Assembly: GCF_003355005.1 (NCBI RefSeq)
Contig: NZ_CP029985.1
Coordinates: forward strand, 1,851,001 to 1,915,000
Direction of reading: 5' to 3'
Length of the DNA stretch: 64,000 nt
Source: Sphingomonas sp. FARSPH
GTDB lineage: Bacteria; Pseudomonadota; Alphaproteobacteria; Sphingomonadales; Sphingomonadaceae
Positions 28,031 to 36,253 of this stretch are shown here, piece by piece. How positions within the stretch are numbered: position 1 is the stretch's first letter; every line of letters starts with the position of its first letter. The position numbers and the translations under genes were made by a program. The notes below the pieces were generated by a model. It ran no database searches. It saw only the letters and a program-made list of their open reading frames with translations, and had not been told where the DNA came from.

Positions 28031-30934
28031 ATGAGCCTTACGACCATTTCCGTCCGCGGTGCGCGCGAGCACAATCTCAAGGACGTCGACGTCGACATCC
28101 CGCGCGACACGTTGACGGTGATCACCGGCCTCAGCGGCTCGGGCAAGTCCAGCCTCGCGTTCGACACCATCTATGCCGAGGGACAGCGCCGCTACGTCGA
28201 ATCGCTCAGCGCCTATGCGCGCCAGTTCCTCGAACTGATGCAGAAGCCCGACGTCGACCATATCGAGGGTCTGTCGCCCGCCATCTCGATCGAACAGAAG
28301 ACGACCAGCCGCAACCCGCGCTCGACGGTGGCGACCGTCACCGAAATCTACGATTACATGCGCCTGCTCTGGGCGCGCGTCGGCATTCCCTACAGCCCCG
28401 CGACCGGCGAGCCGATCGCCGCGCAGACCGTCAGCCAGATGGTCGACCGCGTCATGACCCTGCCGGAGGGGACGCGCCTCTACCTGCTCGCCCCCGTCGT
28501 GCGCGGCCGCAAGGGCGAATACCGCAAGGAACTGGCGGAGTGGCAGAAGGCGGGCTTCACCCGCGTCCGCATCGACGGCCAGATCCACGAGATCGACGAG
28601 GCGCCGGCGCTCGACAAGAAGTTCAAGCACGACATCGAGGTCGTGGTCGACCGGCTGGTGATCCGCGAGGATATCGCCACCCGCCTCGCCGAAAGCTTCG
28701 AAACCGCGCTCGCGCTTGCCGACGGCCTCGCCTATGTCGACCCGGCCGATCCTGTCGAACCGCACACGCCCAAGTCCGCCGTGCTTGGCGACCACGCCCC
28801 CCCGGGCCGCATCGTGTTCAGCGAGAAGTTCGCTTGCCCCGTCTCCGGCTTCACCATCCCGGAGATCGAGCCGCGTCTGTTCTCGTTCAACGCGCCGCAG
28901 GGCGCCTGTCCGGCGTGCGACGGCCTGGGTGAGAAACTGCTGTTCGACGAGGACCTCGTCGTCCCCAACCACGACCTTTCCATCAAGAAGGGTGCGGTCG
29001 TCCCCTGGGCCAAGTCCAACCCGCCGAGCCCTTATTACATGCAGGTGCTCGGCTCCCTCGCGCGCGAGCTCAAGTTCGACCTCGAGACGCCGTGGAAGGA
29101 CCTGCACCCAGAAATCCGGGACAAGATCCTGTTCGGCACCGGCAAGACGGCCGTCACGCTGACCTTCATCGACGGCAAGAAGAGCTACGACGTCAAGAAG
29201 CCGTTCGAGGGCGTCATCGGCAACCTCAACCGCCGTATGCTGCAGACCGAGAGCGCGTGGATGCGCGAGGAACTGTCGCGCTACCAGTCCAGCCGCCCGT
29301 GCGAGGTCTGCCACGGCGCGCGCCTCAAGCCCGAGGCGCTGGCGGTGAAGATCGCCGGCCAGGACATCGCGCACGCGACGCATCTGTCGGTGGTCGACGC
29401 GCTCGCCTTCTTCACCGCCATGCCGGCGACGCTCTCCGACCAGCAGCGCGCGATCGCCGAGCGCATCCTGAAAGAGATTGTCGAGCGCCTCGGCTTCCTC
29501 AACAACGTCGGCCTCGATTACCTCAACCTCGACCGCACCAGCGGCACGCTGTCGGGCGGCGAGAGCCAGCGCATCCGCCTCGCCAGCCAGATCGGCAGCG
29601 GCCTGTCGGGCGTGCTCTACGTGCTCGACGAACCCAGCATCGGCCTGCACCAGCGCGACAACGACATGCTGCTCGCGACGCTGCGCCGCCTGCGCGACCT
29701 CGGCAACACCGTGCTCGTCGTCGAGCATGACGAGGATGCGATCCGCACCGCTGACTACGTCATCGACATGGGGCCGGGCGCCGGCGTCCACGGCGGCCAG
29801 GTCGTGGCAAAAGGCACGCTCCCCGAACTGCTCGCCAGCGAGGGGTCCGTCACCGCCGATTACCTCAACGGCGTGCGCGAGGTGCCCGTCCCCGACGCTC
29901 GCCGCAAGGGCAACGGCAAGAAGCTGACCGTCCACAACGCCCGCGCCAACAACCTGACCGGCGTCACCGCCAGCATCCCGCTCGGAACCTTCACCTGCAT
30001 CACCGGCGTGTCGGGGTCGGGCAAGTCGAGCTTCACCATCGACACGCTCTTCGCCGCCGCCGCGCGCCAGCTCAACGGCGCGCGCATCCTCGCCGGCAAG
30101 CACGACAAGATCACCGGGCTCCAGCACCTCGACAAGGTGATCGACATCGACCAGTCGCCGATCGGCCGCACCCCGCGCTCGAACCCGGCCACGTACACGG
30201 GCAGCTTCACGCAGATCCGCGACTGGTTCGCCGGCCTGCCGGAGGCGCAGGCGCGCGGCTACAAGCCCGGCCGTTTCAGCTTCAACGTCAAGGGCGGCCG
30301 GTGCGAGGCGTGCCAGGGCGACGGCGTGCTCAAGATCGAGATGCACTTCCTCCCCGACGTCTACGTCACCTGCGACGTCTGCCACGGCGCGCGCTATAAT
30401 CGCGAGACGCTGGAGGTGAAGTTCAAGGGCAAGAGCATCGCCGACGTGCTCGACATGACGGTCGAGGATGCCGCCGAATTCTTCAAGGCCGTGCCGCCGA
30501 TCCGCGACAAGATGGAGATGCTGGTCGAAGTCGGCCTCGGCTACGTCAAGGTCGGCCAGCAGGCGACGACGCTGTCCGGCGGCGAGGCGCAGCGCGTCAA
30601 GCTCGCCAAGGAACTCTCGCGCCGCGCCACCGGCAACACGCTCTATATCTTGGACGAGCCCACCACCGGCCTCCACTTCGAGGACGTGCGCAAACTGCTC
30701 GAGGTACTCCACCAGTTGGTCGAACAGGGCAATACGGTCGTGGTGATCGAACACAATCTCGACGTCATCAAGACCGCCGACTGGATCATCGACCTGGGCC
30801 CCGAAGGCGGCGTCAAGGGCGGCGAGATCGTCGCGACGGGCACGCCGGAGGAGGTGGTCAAGGAGCCGCGGAGCTACACCGGGAAGTATCTGGCGCCGTT
30901 GTTGAAGGGCGCGCGCGTGGAGGTGGCGCAGTAA
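28031..30934 (+). CDS. uvrA: UvrABC excinuclease subunit A
   Basis: A 967-residue damage-recognition ATPase of nucleotide excision repair. It has two ABC ATPase halves, each with a Walker A (GLSGSGKSSLAFDTIYAEGQ and GVSGSGKSSFTIDTLFAAA), signature motifs (SGGESQRI and SGGEAQRV) and Walker B segments (LYVLDEPSIGLHQRD and LYILDEPTTGLHFED). Zinc-binding Cys clusters are visible (CPACDGLG; CEACQGDG with CDVCHG). It forms a dimer that loads UvrB on lesions. The length is normal for the family. A LexA box lies directly upstream. The stop is only 2 nt from the stop of the convergent AT-rich ATPase gene, leaving no room for a terminator. Confidence 0.98.
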   Translation: MSLTTISVRGAREHNLKDVDVDIPRDTLTVITGLSGSGKSSLAFDTIYAEGQRRYVESLSAYARQFLELMQKPDVDHIEGLSPAISIEQKTTSRNPRSTVATVTEIYDYMRLLWARVGIPYSPATGEPIAAQTVSQMVDRVMTLPEGTRLYLLAPVVRGRKGEYRKELAEWQKAGFTRVRIDGQIHEIDEAPALDKKFKHDIEVVVDRLVIREDIATRLAESFETALALADGLAYVDPADPVEPHTPKSAVLGDHAPPGRIVFSEKFACPVSGFTIPEIEPRLFSFNAPQGACPACDGLGEKLLFDEDLVVPNHDLSIKKGAVVPWAKSNPPSPYYMQVLGSLARELKFDLETPWKDLHPEIRDKILFGTGKTAVTLTFIDGKKSYDVKKPFEGVIGNLNRRMLQTESAWMREELSRYQSSRPCEVCHGARLKPEALAVKIAGQDIAHATHLSVVDALAFFTAMPATLSDQQRAIAERILKEIVERLGFLNNVGLDYLNLDRTSGTLSGGESQRIRLASQIGSGLSGVLYVLDEPSIGLHQRDNDMLLATLRRLRDLGNTVLVVEHDEDAIRTADYVIDMGPGAGVHGGQVVAKGTLPELLASEGSVTADYLNGVREVPVPDARRKGNGKKLTVHNARANNLTGVTASIPLGTFTCITGVSGSGKSSFTIDTLFAAAARQLNGARILAGKHDKITGLQHLDKVIDIDQSPIGRTPRSNPATYTGSFTQIRDWFAGLPEAQARGYKPGRFSFNVKGGRCEACQGDGVLKIEMHFLPDVYVTCDVCHGARYNRETLEVKFKGKSIADVLDMTVEDAAEFFKAVPPIRDKMEMLVEVGLGYVKVGQQATTLSGGEAQRVKLAKELSRRATGNTLYILDEPTTGLHFEDVRKLLEVLHQLVEQGNTVVVIEHNLDVIKTADWIIDLGPEGGVKGGEIVATGTPEEVVKEPRSYTGKYLAPLLKGARVEVAQ

Positions 30935-30936
30935 AA

Positions 30937-32424
30937 CTATTCTTCGTCATCGTTGTCGCCCTCCACTTGGAATGCCTTTCCCTGTGTAATTCCAAGTCCT
31001 TCACGATACAGAGTTGGAACTTTGTACGTTCCCTTGATATCTTCAAGAAATCCTAATTCTAGCAGGGGCTTGATAGCATTTTTTACTTCGGCTATAGTGA
31101 CGCCAAGAACGTCAGATAGAGACTCTGCGTTATGTTCTGCCTTTCCATCTCTGAATTTTGCTATTGCAGGCGACAATAAACCCGCCTCAGCCAAGAGCGT
31201 ATCATTAACTCGACTCTCGCTAAGTTGACTTAGTCCTTTTCTTAAGGATTCTGATTCAATTATGGTTTCGTCAGTAAGTTGTCTTGGATCACGGTCTTCT
31301 TTTGGTAGTTGAGCTTCTCTGGAAAATTTTATCAGATCGATAAGATTTCTTGGCGGCTTAACATCATTTCCATCTCTAACGCGCCGCATAATCCACACCC
31401 ACGTTTTTGGCTTTCGAAGGCCAAAATCGACTTGATCAGGAAAAATACGGTTAAACATTTCTAGATCGGAAAGCTTTGCTGCATCTATATCAGCAATGAA
31501 GTCCTTGTTTTCGCGCATACGTCGCACAAGTAGATTCAGTAGATCTTCTTCATCCCAGATTATTTCAAGCTTCTTAGCATTTATGTGCGTTAGATTTACA
31601 AATCCGGTCGATGTAACCCGTCTGAATAGGTCTCGCCTCAGGAATAATTTAAGTTTGAAACTCTCAAACTCTGTTAAATCAAGATATGTTCTAAGAAGAG
31701 CGCGAAGCGCGGTAACTTCAATTTCTGCGTGACCCTGAAATGCCTCATCTAGTCGATCAAACGTGACCCATGCGCGCACGCCTGAGCTTTGCATCGCCCG
31801 TTCCAGTACAACGAACGCATCTTCCGCTGGGATTTTGCGCTCGACCATCTTGTCGGGTGCGTCCGAGGCAAACTCGACCTTAGGAGATATCTGCGGAAGC
31901 CCAGCTTCTGTTAGCGAAAATTGCATTTCTGCGGATTTCCAACGAAGGAAATTAGGTATTTGATCTAAGATTCGGCTAAATATAGGCTTTGGAGCGACGA
32001 CCTCTGCCCGGAGACCAAGTGCTCTCAACATATTGTCAAGGTCTGATCCAACGAGAAGAGGGTCATTGGCAATGACTGTATTGCCTACCAATGATAAGAT
32101 GTATGACTTCCAAAGCAGTACGTAATCCCCCTCGCCCAGCGTGCTCCTTTCGGTTAGTTTAGTGAAAATCGGATTGCCGGACGGATTAAAAGCCGGAATT
32201 ATGGTTACGCCTTTAAGTTCGGGAATATCAGCGTGTCTTTTATTAATGAACCGATATATTGCGGTTTTGCCAGTGCCTTTGTCTCCCGCAATTATGTCTA
32301 CGCGGTCGCGCACGAATTCGCGGAATACGTTTGTTTCGACAAAGTAATTTTCCAAATCCTCGTCAAACTCAGCGACGGATGTGCCCAGATTTAACTTTCC
32401 AAGAACTTCTTTGACGGTAGCCAT
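30937..32424 (-). CDS. P-loop ATPase, Sll1717-like, in AT-rich DNA
   Basis: A 495-residue predicted STAND/KAP-like NTPase. Walker A is GDKGTGKT (47-54). A Walker B-like strand WVTFDRLDEAF has Asp223, Asp226 and Glu227, and an Arg-rich sensor segment FLRRDLFRRV lies at 261-270. The C-terminal 75 residues look like a winged helix (LSDVLGVTIAEVKNAIKPLLELGFLED), ending in an acidic tail. There are no membrane segments. The assignment to the Sll1717 ATPase family is from memory of its N-terminal pattern. Base composition is unlike the neighbours: bases 31081-31140 are 27/60 G+C against 43/60 for 30541-30600 in uvrA. It is probably a recent acquisition. ATG 32424 is used; longer frames run into brnA. 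Confidence 0.75.
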   Translation of the reverse strand: MATVKEVLGKLNLGTSVAEFDEDLENYFVETNVFREFVRDRVDIIAGDKGTGKTAIYRFINKRHADIPELKGVTIIPAFNPSGNPIFTKLTERSTLGEGDYVLLWKSYILSLVGNTVIANDPLLVGSDLDNMLRALGLRAEVVAPKPIFSRILDQIPNFLRWKSAEMQFSLTEAGLPQISPKVEFASDAPDKMVERKIPAEDAFVVLERAMQSSGVRAWVTFDRLDEAFQGHAEIEVTALRALLRTYLDLTEFESFKLKLFLRRDLFRRVTSTGFVNLTHINAKKLEIIWDEEDLLNLLVRRMRENKDFIADIDAAKLSDLEMFNRIFPDQVDFGLRKPKTWVWIMRRVRDGNDVKPPRNLIDLIKFSREAQLPKEDRDPRQLTDETIIESESLRKGLSQLSESRVNDTLLAEAGLLSPAIAKFRDGKAEHNAESLSDVLGVTIAEVKNAIKPLLELGFLEDIKGTYKVPTLYREGLGITQGKAFQVEGDNDDEE

Positions 32425-32433
32425 ATCGTAATG

Positions 32434-32449
32434 ATCCAAAATTTTGGAT
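32434..32449. promoter_or_regulatory. 16-bp perfect palindrome upstream of the ATPase gene
   Basis: ATCCAAAATTTTGGAT is fully self-complementary and ends 10 nt before the ATPase ATG on the minus strand, where a promoter or operator would act. The ATPase has a C-terminal winged-helix-like domain, so self-regulation is possible but unproven. A TTGACG-like -35 lies further upstream at about 32474-32479, with no convincing -10. Confidence 0.45.
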
Positions 32450-32492
32450 AGCTTCGATTGCGGTGTGCAATCCGTCAAGACCTCGTGTGGTA

Positions 32493-32774
32493 TTAGTTTA
32501 GCCCCGCCGCCTTGCGTAGCGCCGCGTTCATCCGCGCCTGCCAACCCGGCCCGTCCGCGCGAAACCGCTCGATCACATCCGGGTCGAGCCGCAACGTCAC
32601 CTGCCGCTTCGACGCCGCGCCCAAGGGAGGCCGCCCGGCGCTGCGCCAGGCACCGGGGCGGATGACCTGCTCGCCGACGCGCACCTCCGCTTCCGCGAAC
32701 ATCTCTTCGGTCCATTCGGGCGCATCGTCGGGATCAACCCAATTGCCGGCCGAACCGGTGCTGTTCTCGCTCAT
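32493..32774 (-). CDS. brnA: BrnA-family antitoxin
   Basis: A 93-residue antitoxin. The acidic N-terminal part (WVDPDDAPEWTEEMFAEAEV) is the toxin-neutralising region, and the C-terminal ribbon-helix-helix (RQVTLRLDPDVIERFRADGPGWQARMNAALRKAAGL) binds DNA and autorepresses the operon. It overlaps the brnT gene by 41 nt, the usual toxin-first arrangement of BrnTA modules. The GC-rich composition matches the chromosome, unlike the ATPase gene just downstream. Confidence 0.9.
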   Translation of the reverse strand: MSENSTGSAGNWVDPDDAPEWTEEMFAEAEVRVGEQVIRPGAWRSAGRPPLGAASKRQVTLRLDPDVIERFRADGPGWQARMNAALRKAAGLN

Positions 32775-33012
32775 TGCACTTCCTCATCGAGATGATCCGC
32801 CGGCCGGGTTTCGTTTCGGCCCACACCACCATCACCAGCCGTTCATCCAATAACCCGAACGTCTGAAAGCGCGGTTCCGAGTACGCGAACCGCTCATCCG
32901 GCCGGGTGTACGTCAACCCCGCGAACAGTCGCGGCGCATCGGCGAAATCCAACCCGCGCTCCCTCAGTGTCTTGTCGCGCTTGGCCGCATCGAAGCTGAT
33001 GTCGCCCCACAT
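32734..33012 (-). CDS. brnT: BrnT-family ribonuclease toxin
   Basis: A 92-residue RelE-fold RNase toxin. Family features are the start ISFDAAKRDKTLRERGLDF, then DERFAYSEPRFQTFGLLDERLVMVVWAETKPGRRIISMRKCNERE, with the conserved basic and Glu residues of the C-terminal active face. It cleaves RNA when BrnA is lost, giving growth arrest. The ATG at 33012 sits inside a short inverted repeat that probably is the BrnA operator. It is the first gene of the pair. Confidence 0.9.
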   Translation of the reverse strand: MWGDISFDAAKRDKTLRERGLDFADAPRLFAGLTYTRPDERFAYSEPRFQTFGLLDERLVMVVWAETKPGRRIISMRKCNEREQHRFGRQLG

Positions 33013-33028
33013 TATGTAACTCCATAAT
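33011..33028. promoter_or_regulatory. Inverted repeat at the brnT start, candidate BrnA operator
   Basis: ATTATG, six-base spacer, CATAAT: perfect 6-bp arms overlapping the brnT start codon. Two GTCGAC motifs follow at about 33030-33047. BrnTA modules are known to be autorepressed by the complex. Confidence 0.5.
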
Positions 33029-33173
33029 GGTCGACGTCAATGTCGACTGCAAAGCGTACATGGCGCCCTCGACCTCATCAACATAAAAGATCAAAACAAG
33101 AACAAAACACTTTCCTACAAGCCCCTTTCCGGCATATGTCGCCTGTCGACCTGATCACGACGGGAGGGACGAC

Positions 33174-34085
33174 ATGGCCAAGAAGATGCGCACCTGGACC
33201 GCGGCGGAAAACGCGTTCAACAATTTCCGGAGCGGCGTGCAGCGCGAGATGACCGACCGCGTCATCATCGCCGGGCTGGAGGCGACGAAGGCGGGCGGGG
33301 ATGTCGCGGGGGCGATGGCCGCCGAGACGGAGGCGTGCGACGCCGAATGGCCGCGGCGCGCGGCGGCGTGGGATGCGGAGCGTCGCGCCGCGCGCGCCGA
33401 CGCGGCCGATCCCGCCGCCACCGCCGCACCCGCATCGGCTGCCGACGCCGCCACCGCTGCCGCCGGGGACGCCGCCGAGGACGCCGACGATACCGCGCTG
33501 CGGGCGGAGATCGACCGGCTGCTCACCCCCAGCCGCCTGCGCGTCGCGGGCTGGTCGGTGAAAACGCAGCGCGCCTTCATCGTCGCGCTCGCCGAAACCG
33601 GCTGCGTCAGCCACGCGGCACAGGCGGTCGGCCGTTCGCGCCAGAGCGCCTATGCGTTGCGCAACCGCGCGCCGCGCGCGATCTTCGCCATCGCCTGGGA
33701 CGTCGCGATCGAACAGGGCAAGAAGCGCCTCTACGACCTCGCGCTCGAACAGGCGATCGAGGGGCGCGAGGTGCCCGTCTGGTATCGCGGCGAACAGGTC
33801 GGCACGCGGCGCGTCTTCAACGACCGGCTCACCGCCTTCCTCATCGCGCACAAGCGCGGCCCCGCGCATCCCGCCATGTCCGACTATGAAGCCTCCGCGA
33901 TGCTGCCGCAGATGCTCGGTGCGCTTGGCATGGTGCTGCCCGATCCGCTCGCGGTGCGCATCGCGACGGAAAAGGCGATCGCCCGCGAAAGCGCGCGCGA
34001 TCCGGCGCAGGACAGGCCCGGCGGCCGCTGGGGCAAATTGTATCCACAGGAGGAGGACGAACTTTTCCCAAAGCTCGACAGCTGA
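33174..34085 (+). CDS. Uncharacterised helix-turn-helix protein
   Basis: 303 residues, not assigned to a characterised family. The N-terminus (about 1-65) is helical and charged and is followed by an Ala/Asp-rich low-complexity linker (about 66-105). A helix-turn-helix reads AFIVALAETGCVSHAAQAVGRSRQSAYALRNR (about 137-168). Then comes a helical region ending in a Lys/Glu-rich tail. The helix-turn-helix resembles those of small terminase subunits and transposase-like regulators, but no phage or transposon gene is near. The ATG has a good GGAGGG site. It diverges from brnT. Confidence 0.7.
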   Translation: MAKKMRTWTAAENAFNNFRSGVQREMTDRVIIAGLEATKAGGDVAGAMAAETEACDAEWPRRAAAWDAERRAARADAADPAATAAPASAADAATAAAGDAAEDADDTALRAEIDRLLTPSRLRVAGWSVKTQRAFIVALAETGCVSHAAQAVGRSRQSAYALRNRAPRAIFAIAWDVAIEQGKKRLYDLALEQAIEGREVPVWYRGEQVGTRRVFNDRLTAFLIAHKRGPAHPAMSDYEASAMLPQMLGALGMVLPDPLAVRIATEKAIARESARDPAQDRPGGRWGKLYPQEEDELFPKLDS

Positions 34086-34088
34086 AAG

Positions 34089-34123
34089 ATTGCGCGTTCA
34101 GGTGTCAATTCTGTCAAGACTCG
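34089..34123. repeat. 35-bp dispersed repeat, copy 1
   Basis: Matches 42001-42035 at 34 of 35 positions in the same orientation. The core holds two TGTCAA hexamers spaced by three bases (TGTCAATTCTGTCAA), that is TTGACA twice on the minus strand. It begins 4 nt after the helix-turn-helix gene stop and lies in the leader of the S9 peptidase gene. Confidence 0.8.
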
Positions 34124-34287
34124 TGGCCGTCCCCACCCTTGCCCCCTGGCGGCAGCGGGCGGGGTGGGGGCGCCCGCGACGCGGCGCAGGATCGAGCGGG
34201 CAATGCGCGGGCAGCGCTGCCCCTCTCTCTTGCAGGTGCGCCGCCGCCCGCTAAGCTGCGCGCATCCACCGCCCTTCGGGAGCCGTC

Positions 34288-36222
34288 ATGCGCTTGAAAT
34301 CCGCCGCCTTCACCTCCGCCGCCATCCTGCTCGCCGCCCCCCTTGGCGCGATGCCCGCGACGTCGCAGACCGCACCCGCCGTCCACCAATATGGCGGCCT
34401 CGCGCTCAGTCCCGCGGGCGACCGGATCGCGACGATCGAGGCGCAAGGGCCGCGCGGCGTCGTCACACTGCGCAGCGCGGGCGACGGCCGCGTGCTCGGT
34501 ACGATCGATCCCTGCCCGAGCTGCGGCTATTCGGGCCTCGCCTTCGCGCCCAACGGCGACCTCGTCTTCCTCGCGCGCGACTACAAGGCCGGTACCGTCG
34601 CGCTCGATTATGCCGACGCGAAGGGCGCGGTGCGCACGCTCGCGACGGTGCGCGGCATTGCGCAAACGCCGCGCGTCTCCCCCGACGGCAAGCGCGTCGC
34701 GTTGCTCGTCACGCTCGGCGCGGCAAAGGAATCGGGCGCGACGCAGGCGGGCGCGCGGATGATCGGCGAGATCGGCGAGCACAACGACGAACAAAGGCTC
34801 GCCGTGTTCGACGTCGCCGGTGCCAATGTCGCGGACGTCGCGCCGGTGTCGCCGCAGGGCCGCTACGTCTACGAATATGACTGGACGCCCGACGGCCGCG
34901 GCTTCGTCGCGACGACCGCGCTCGGCAACGGCGACAACAATTGGTGGGTCGCGACGCTGGATGCGATCGATGCGCAGACGGGCGCGGTGCGCCAGATCGC
35001 GAAACCCGCGACGCAGCTCAACCAGCCGCGCGTCTCGCCCGACGGCCGGACGGTCGCCTATATCGGCGGTTTGATGAGCGATTTCGGCTCGATCGGCGGG
35101 GACGTCTTCACTGTGCCGCTCGCCGGCGGCACCCCGCGCAACATCACCGCGGGCGCGAAGGAGACCGTGACGACGATCGACTGGACACGCGGCGGCCTGC
35201 GCACCGTCAGCCTCGCGGGCGACCGCATGCGGCTCGGCACGCTGGAGCCCGGCCGCCCGCTCACGCCCGGCTTTGCGAAGGCGGCGAGCGCCAGTGCCGG
35301 CGACGGCCGCGCCGTCTTTTCCGCTGATGGCCGCATCGCCGCCGCGGTGGTGCAGGATTTCGAGCACGCGCCCGCGATCTACGCCGGCCCGGTCGCTAGC
35401 CTCGCGCAGGTCACGCACGACAATGACGCGGTCGCGCCCACGGTCGCCGCGCGCAGCGTCAGCTGGAAGAACGAGGGCTTCGACGTCCAGGGCTGGCTGC
35501 TCGGCCCGCGCACCGCGCCCGCGGGCAAGGCGCCGATGATCACCATGGTCCACGGCGGGCCGTCTGCCGCTTCCGTGCCTGGCTTCATCATGCCCGGCAC
35601 GATGGTCGGCCAGCTGGTCAACGCGGGCTATTACCTCTTCTACCCCAATCCGCGCGGCAGCTACGGCCAGGGCGAGGCGTTCACCGCCGCCAACAAGCGT
35701 GACTTCGGCGGGGGCGACCTGCGCGATATCCTGACCGGTATCGACGCGGTGGAAAAGGTCGCGCCGATCGACGACAATCGCCTCGGCCTCGGCGGGTGCA
35801 GCTATGGCGGGTTCATGGCGATGTGGGCGAACACGCAGACCAACCGGTTCAAGGGCATCGTCGCGGGTGCGGGCCTGTCCGACTGGGTCAGCTATTACGG
35901 CACCAACGGCATCGACCAGTGGATGCTGCCCTTCTTCGGCAAGACGATGTACGACGACATGAAGGCGTATCAGGACGTCTCCGCCGTCTATCAGGCGAAA
36001 AAGGCGAAGACGCCGACCTTCATCTACGTCGGCGAACGCGATATCGAGGTGCCGCCGACACAGTCGATCGAATGGTGGCATGCGCTCAAGGACATGAACG
36101 TCCCCGTCAGCCTCGTCATCTATCCCGACGCGGGCCATTGCGTCCCCGCGCCCGAGCAATCGCGCGACGTGACGAAGCGCGCGATCGCCTGGTACGACCA
36201 ATATGTGAAGGGCGCAAAATAA
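34288..36222 (+). CDS. S9-family prolyl oligopeptidase-type peptidase
   Basis: A 644-residue exported serine peptidase. The signal peptide MRLKSAAFTSAAILLAAPLGA is followed by a seven-bladed beta-propeller (about 30-390) and an alpha/beta-hydrolase domain. The nucleophile is Ser505 in GGCSYGGFMAMW, the Asp is probably in YVGERDIEVP and the His in DAGHCV. Such enzymes cleave short peptides or dipeptides in the periplasm. ATG 34288 directly precedes the signal. It stands alone, with a repeat copy in its leader, and is convergent with the SleB-type gene. Confidence 0.94.
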   Translation: MRLKSAAFTSAAILLAAPLGAMPATSQTAPAVHQYGGLALSPAGDRIATIEAQGPRGVVTLRSAGDGRVLGTIDPCPSCGYSGLAFAPNGDLVFLARDYKAGTVALDYADAKGAVRTLATVRGIAQTPRVSPDGKRVALLVTLGAAKESGATQAGARMIGEIGEHNDEQRLAVFDVAGANVADVAPVSPQGRYVYEYDWTPDGRGFVATTALGNGDNNWWVATLDAIDAQTGAVRQIAKPATQLNQPRVSPDGRTVAYIGGLMSDFGSIGGDVFTVPLAGGTPRNITAGAKETVTTIDWTRGGLRTVSLAGDRMRLGTLEPGRPLTPGFAKAASASAGDGRAVFSADGRIAAAVVQDFEHAPAIYAGPVASLAQVTHDNDAVAPTVAARSVSWKNEGFDVQGWLLGPRTAPAGKAPMITMVHGGPSAASVPGFIMPGTMVGQLVNAGYYLFYPNPRGSYGQGEAFTAANKRDFGGGDLRDILTGIDAVEKVAPIDDNRLGLGGCSYGGFMAMWANTQTNRFKGIVAGAGLSDWVSYYGTNGIDQWMLPFFGKTMYDDMKAYQDVSAVYQAKKAKTPTFIYVGERDIEVPPTQSIEWWHALKDMNVPVSLVIYPDAGHCVPAPEQSRDVTKRAIAWYDQYVKGAK

Positions 36223-36253
36223 CGCCCGTGTCCGGCCGGGGGGAGGGGGCAGT

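Noticed and set aside
27983..30754. Long open frame antisense to uvrA
   Set aside because: Arg/Asp-rich, repetitive composition typical of the shadow of a GC-rich gene; uvrA is certain on the other strand.
33174..34085. Prophage small terminase subunit
   Set aside because: The HTH is similar in form, but no large terminase, portal, capsid or lysis gene lies nearby.
34089..34117. Start of a short coding gene on the minus strand at each 35-bp repeat
   Set aside because: Both copies open a TTG-started frame with the same first residues, but the frames then diverge and have no ribosome site, so the shared residues only reflect the DNA repeat.
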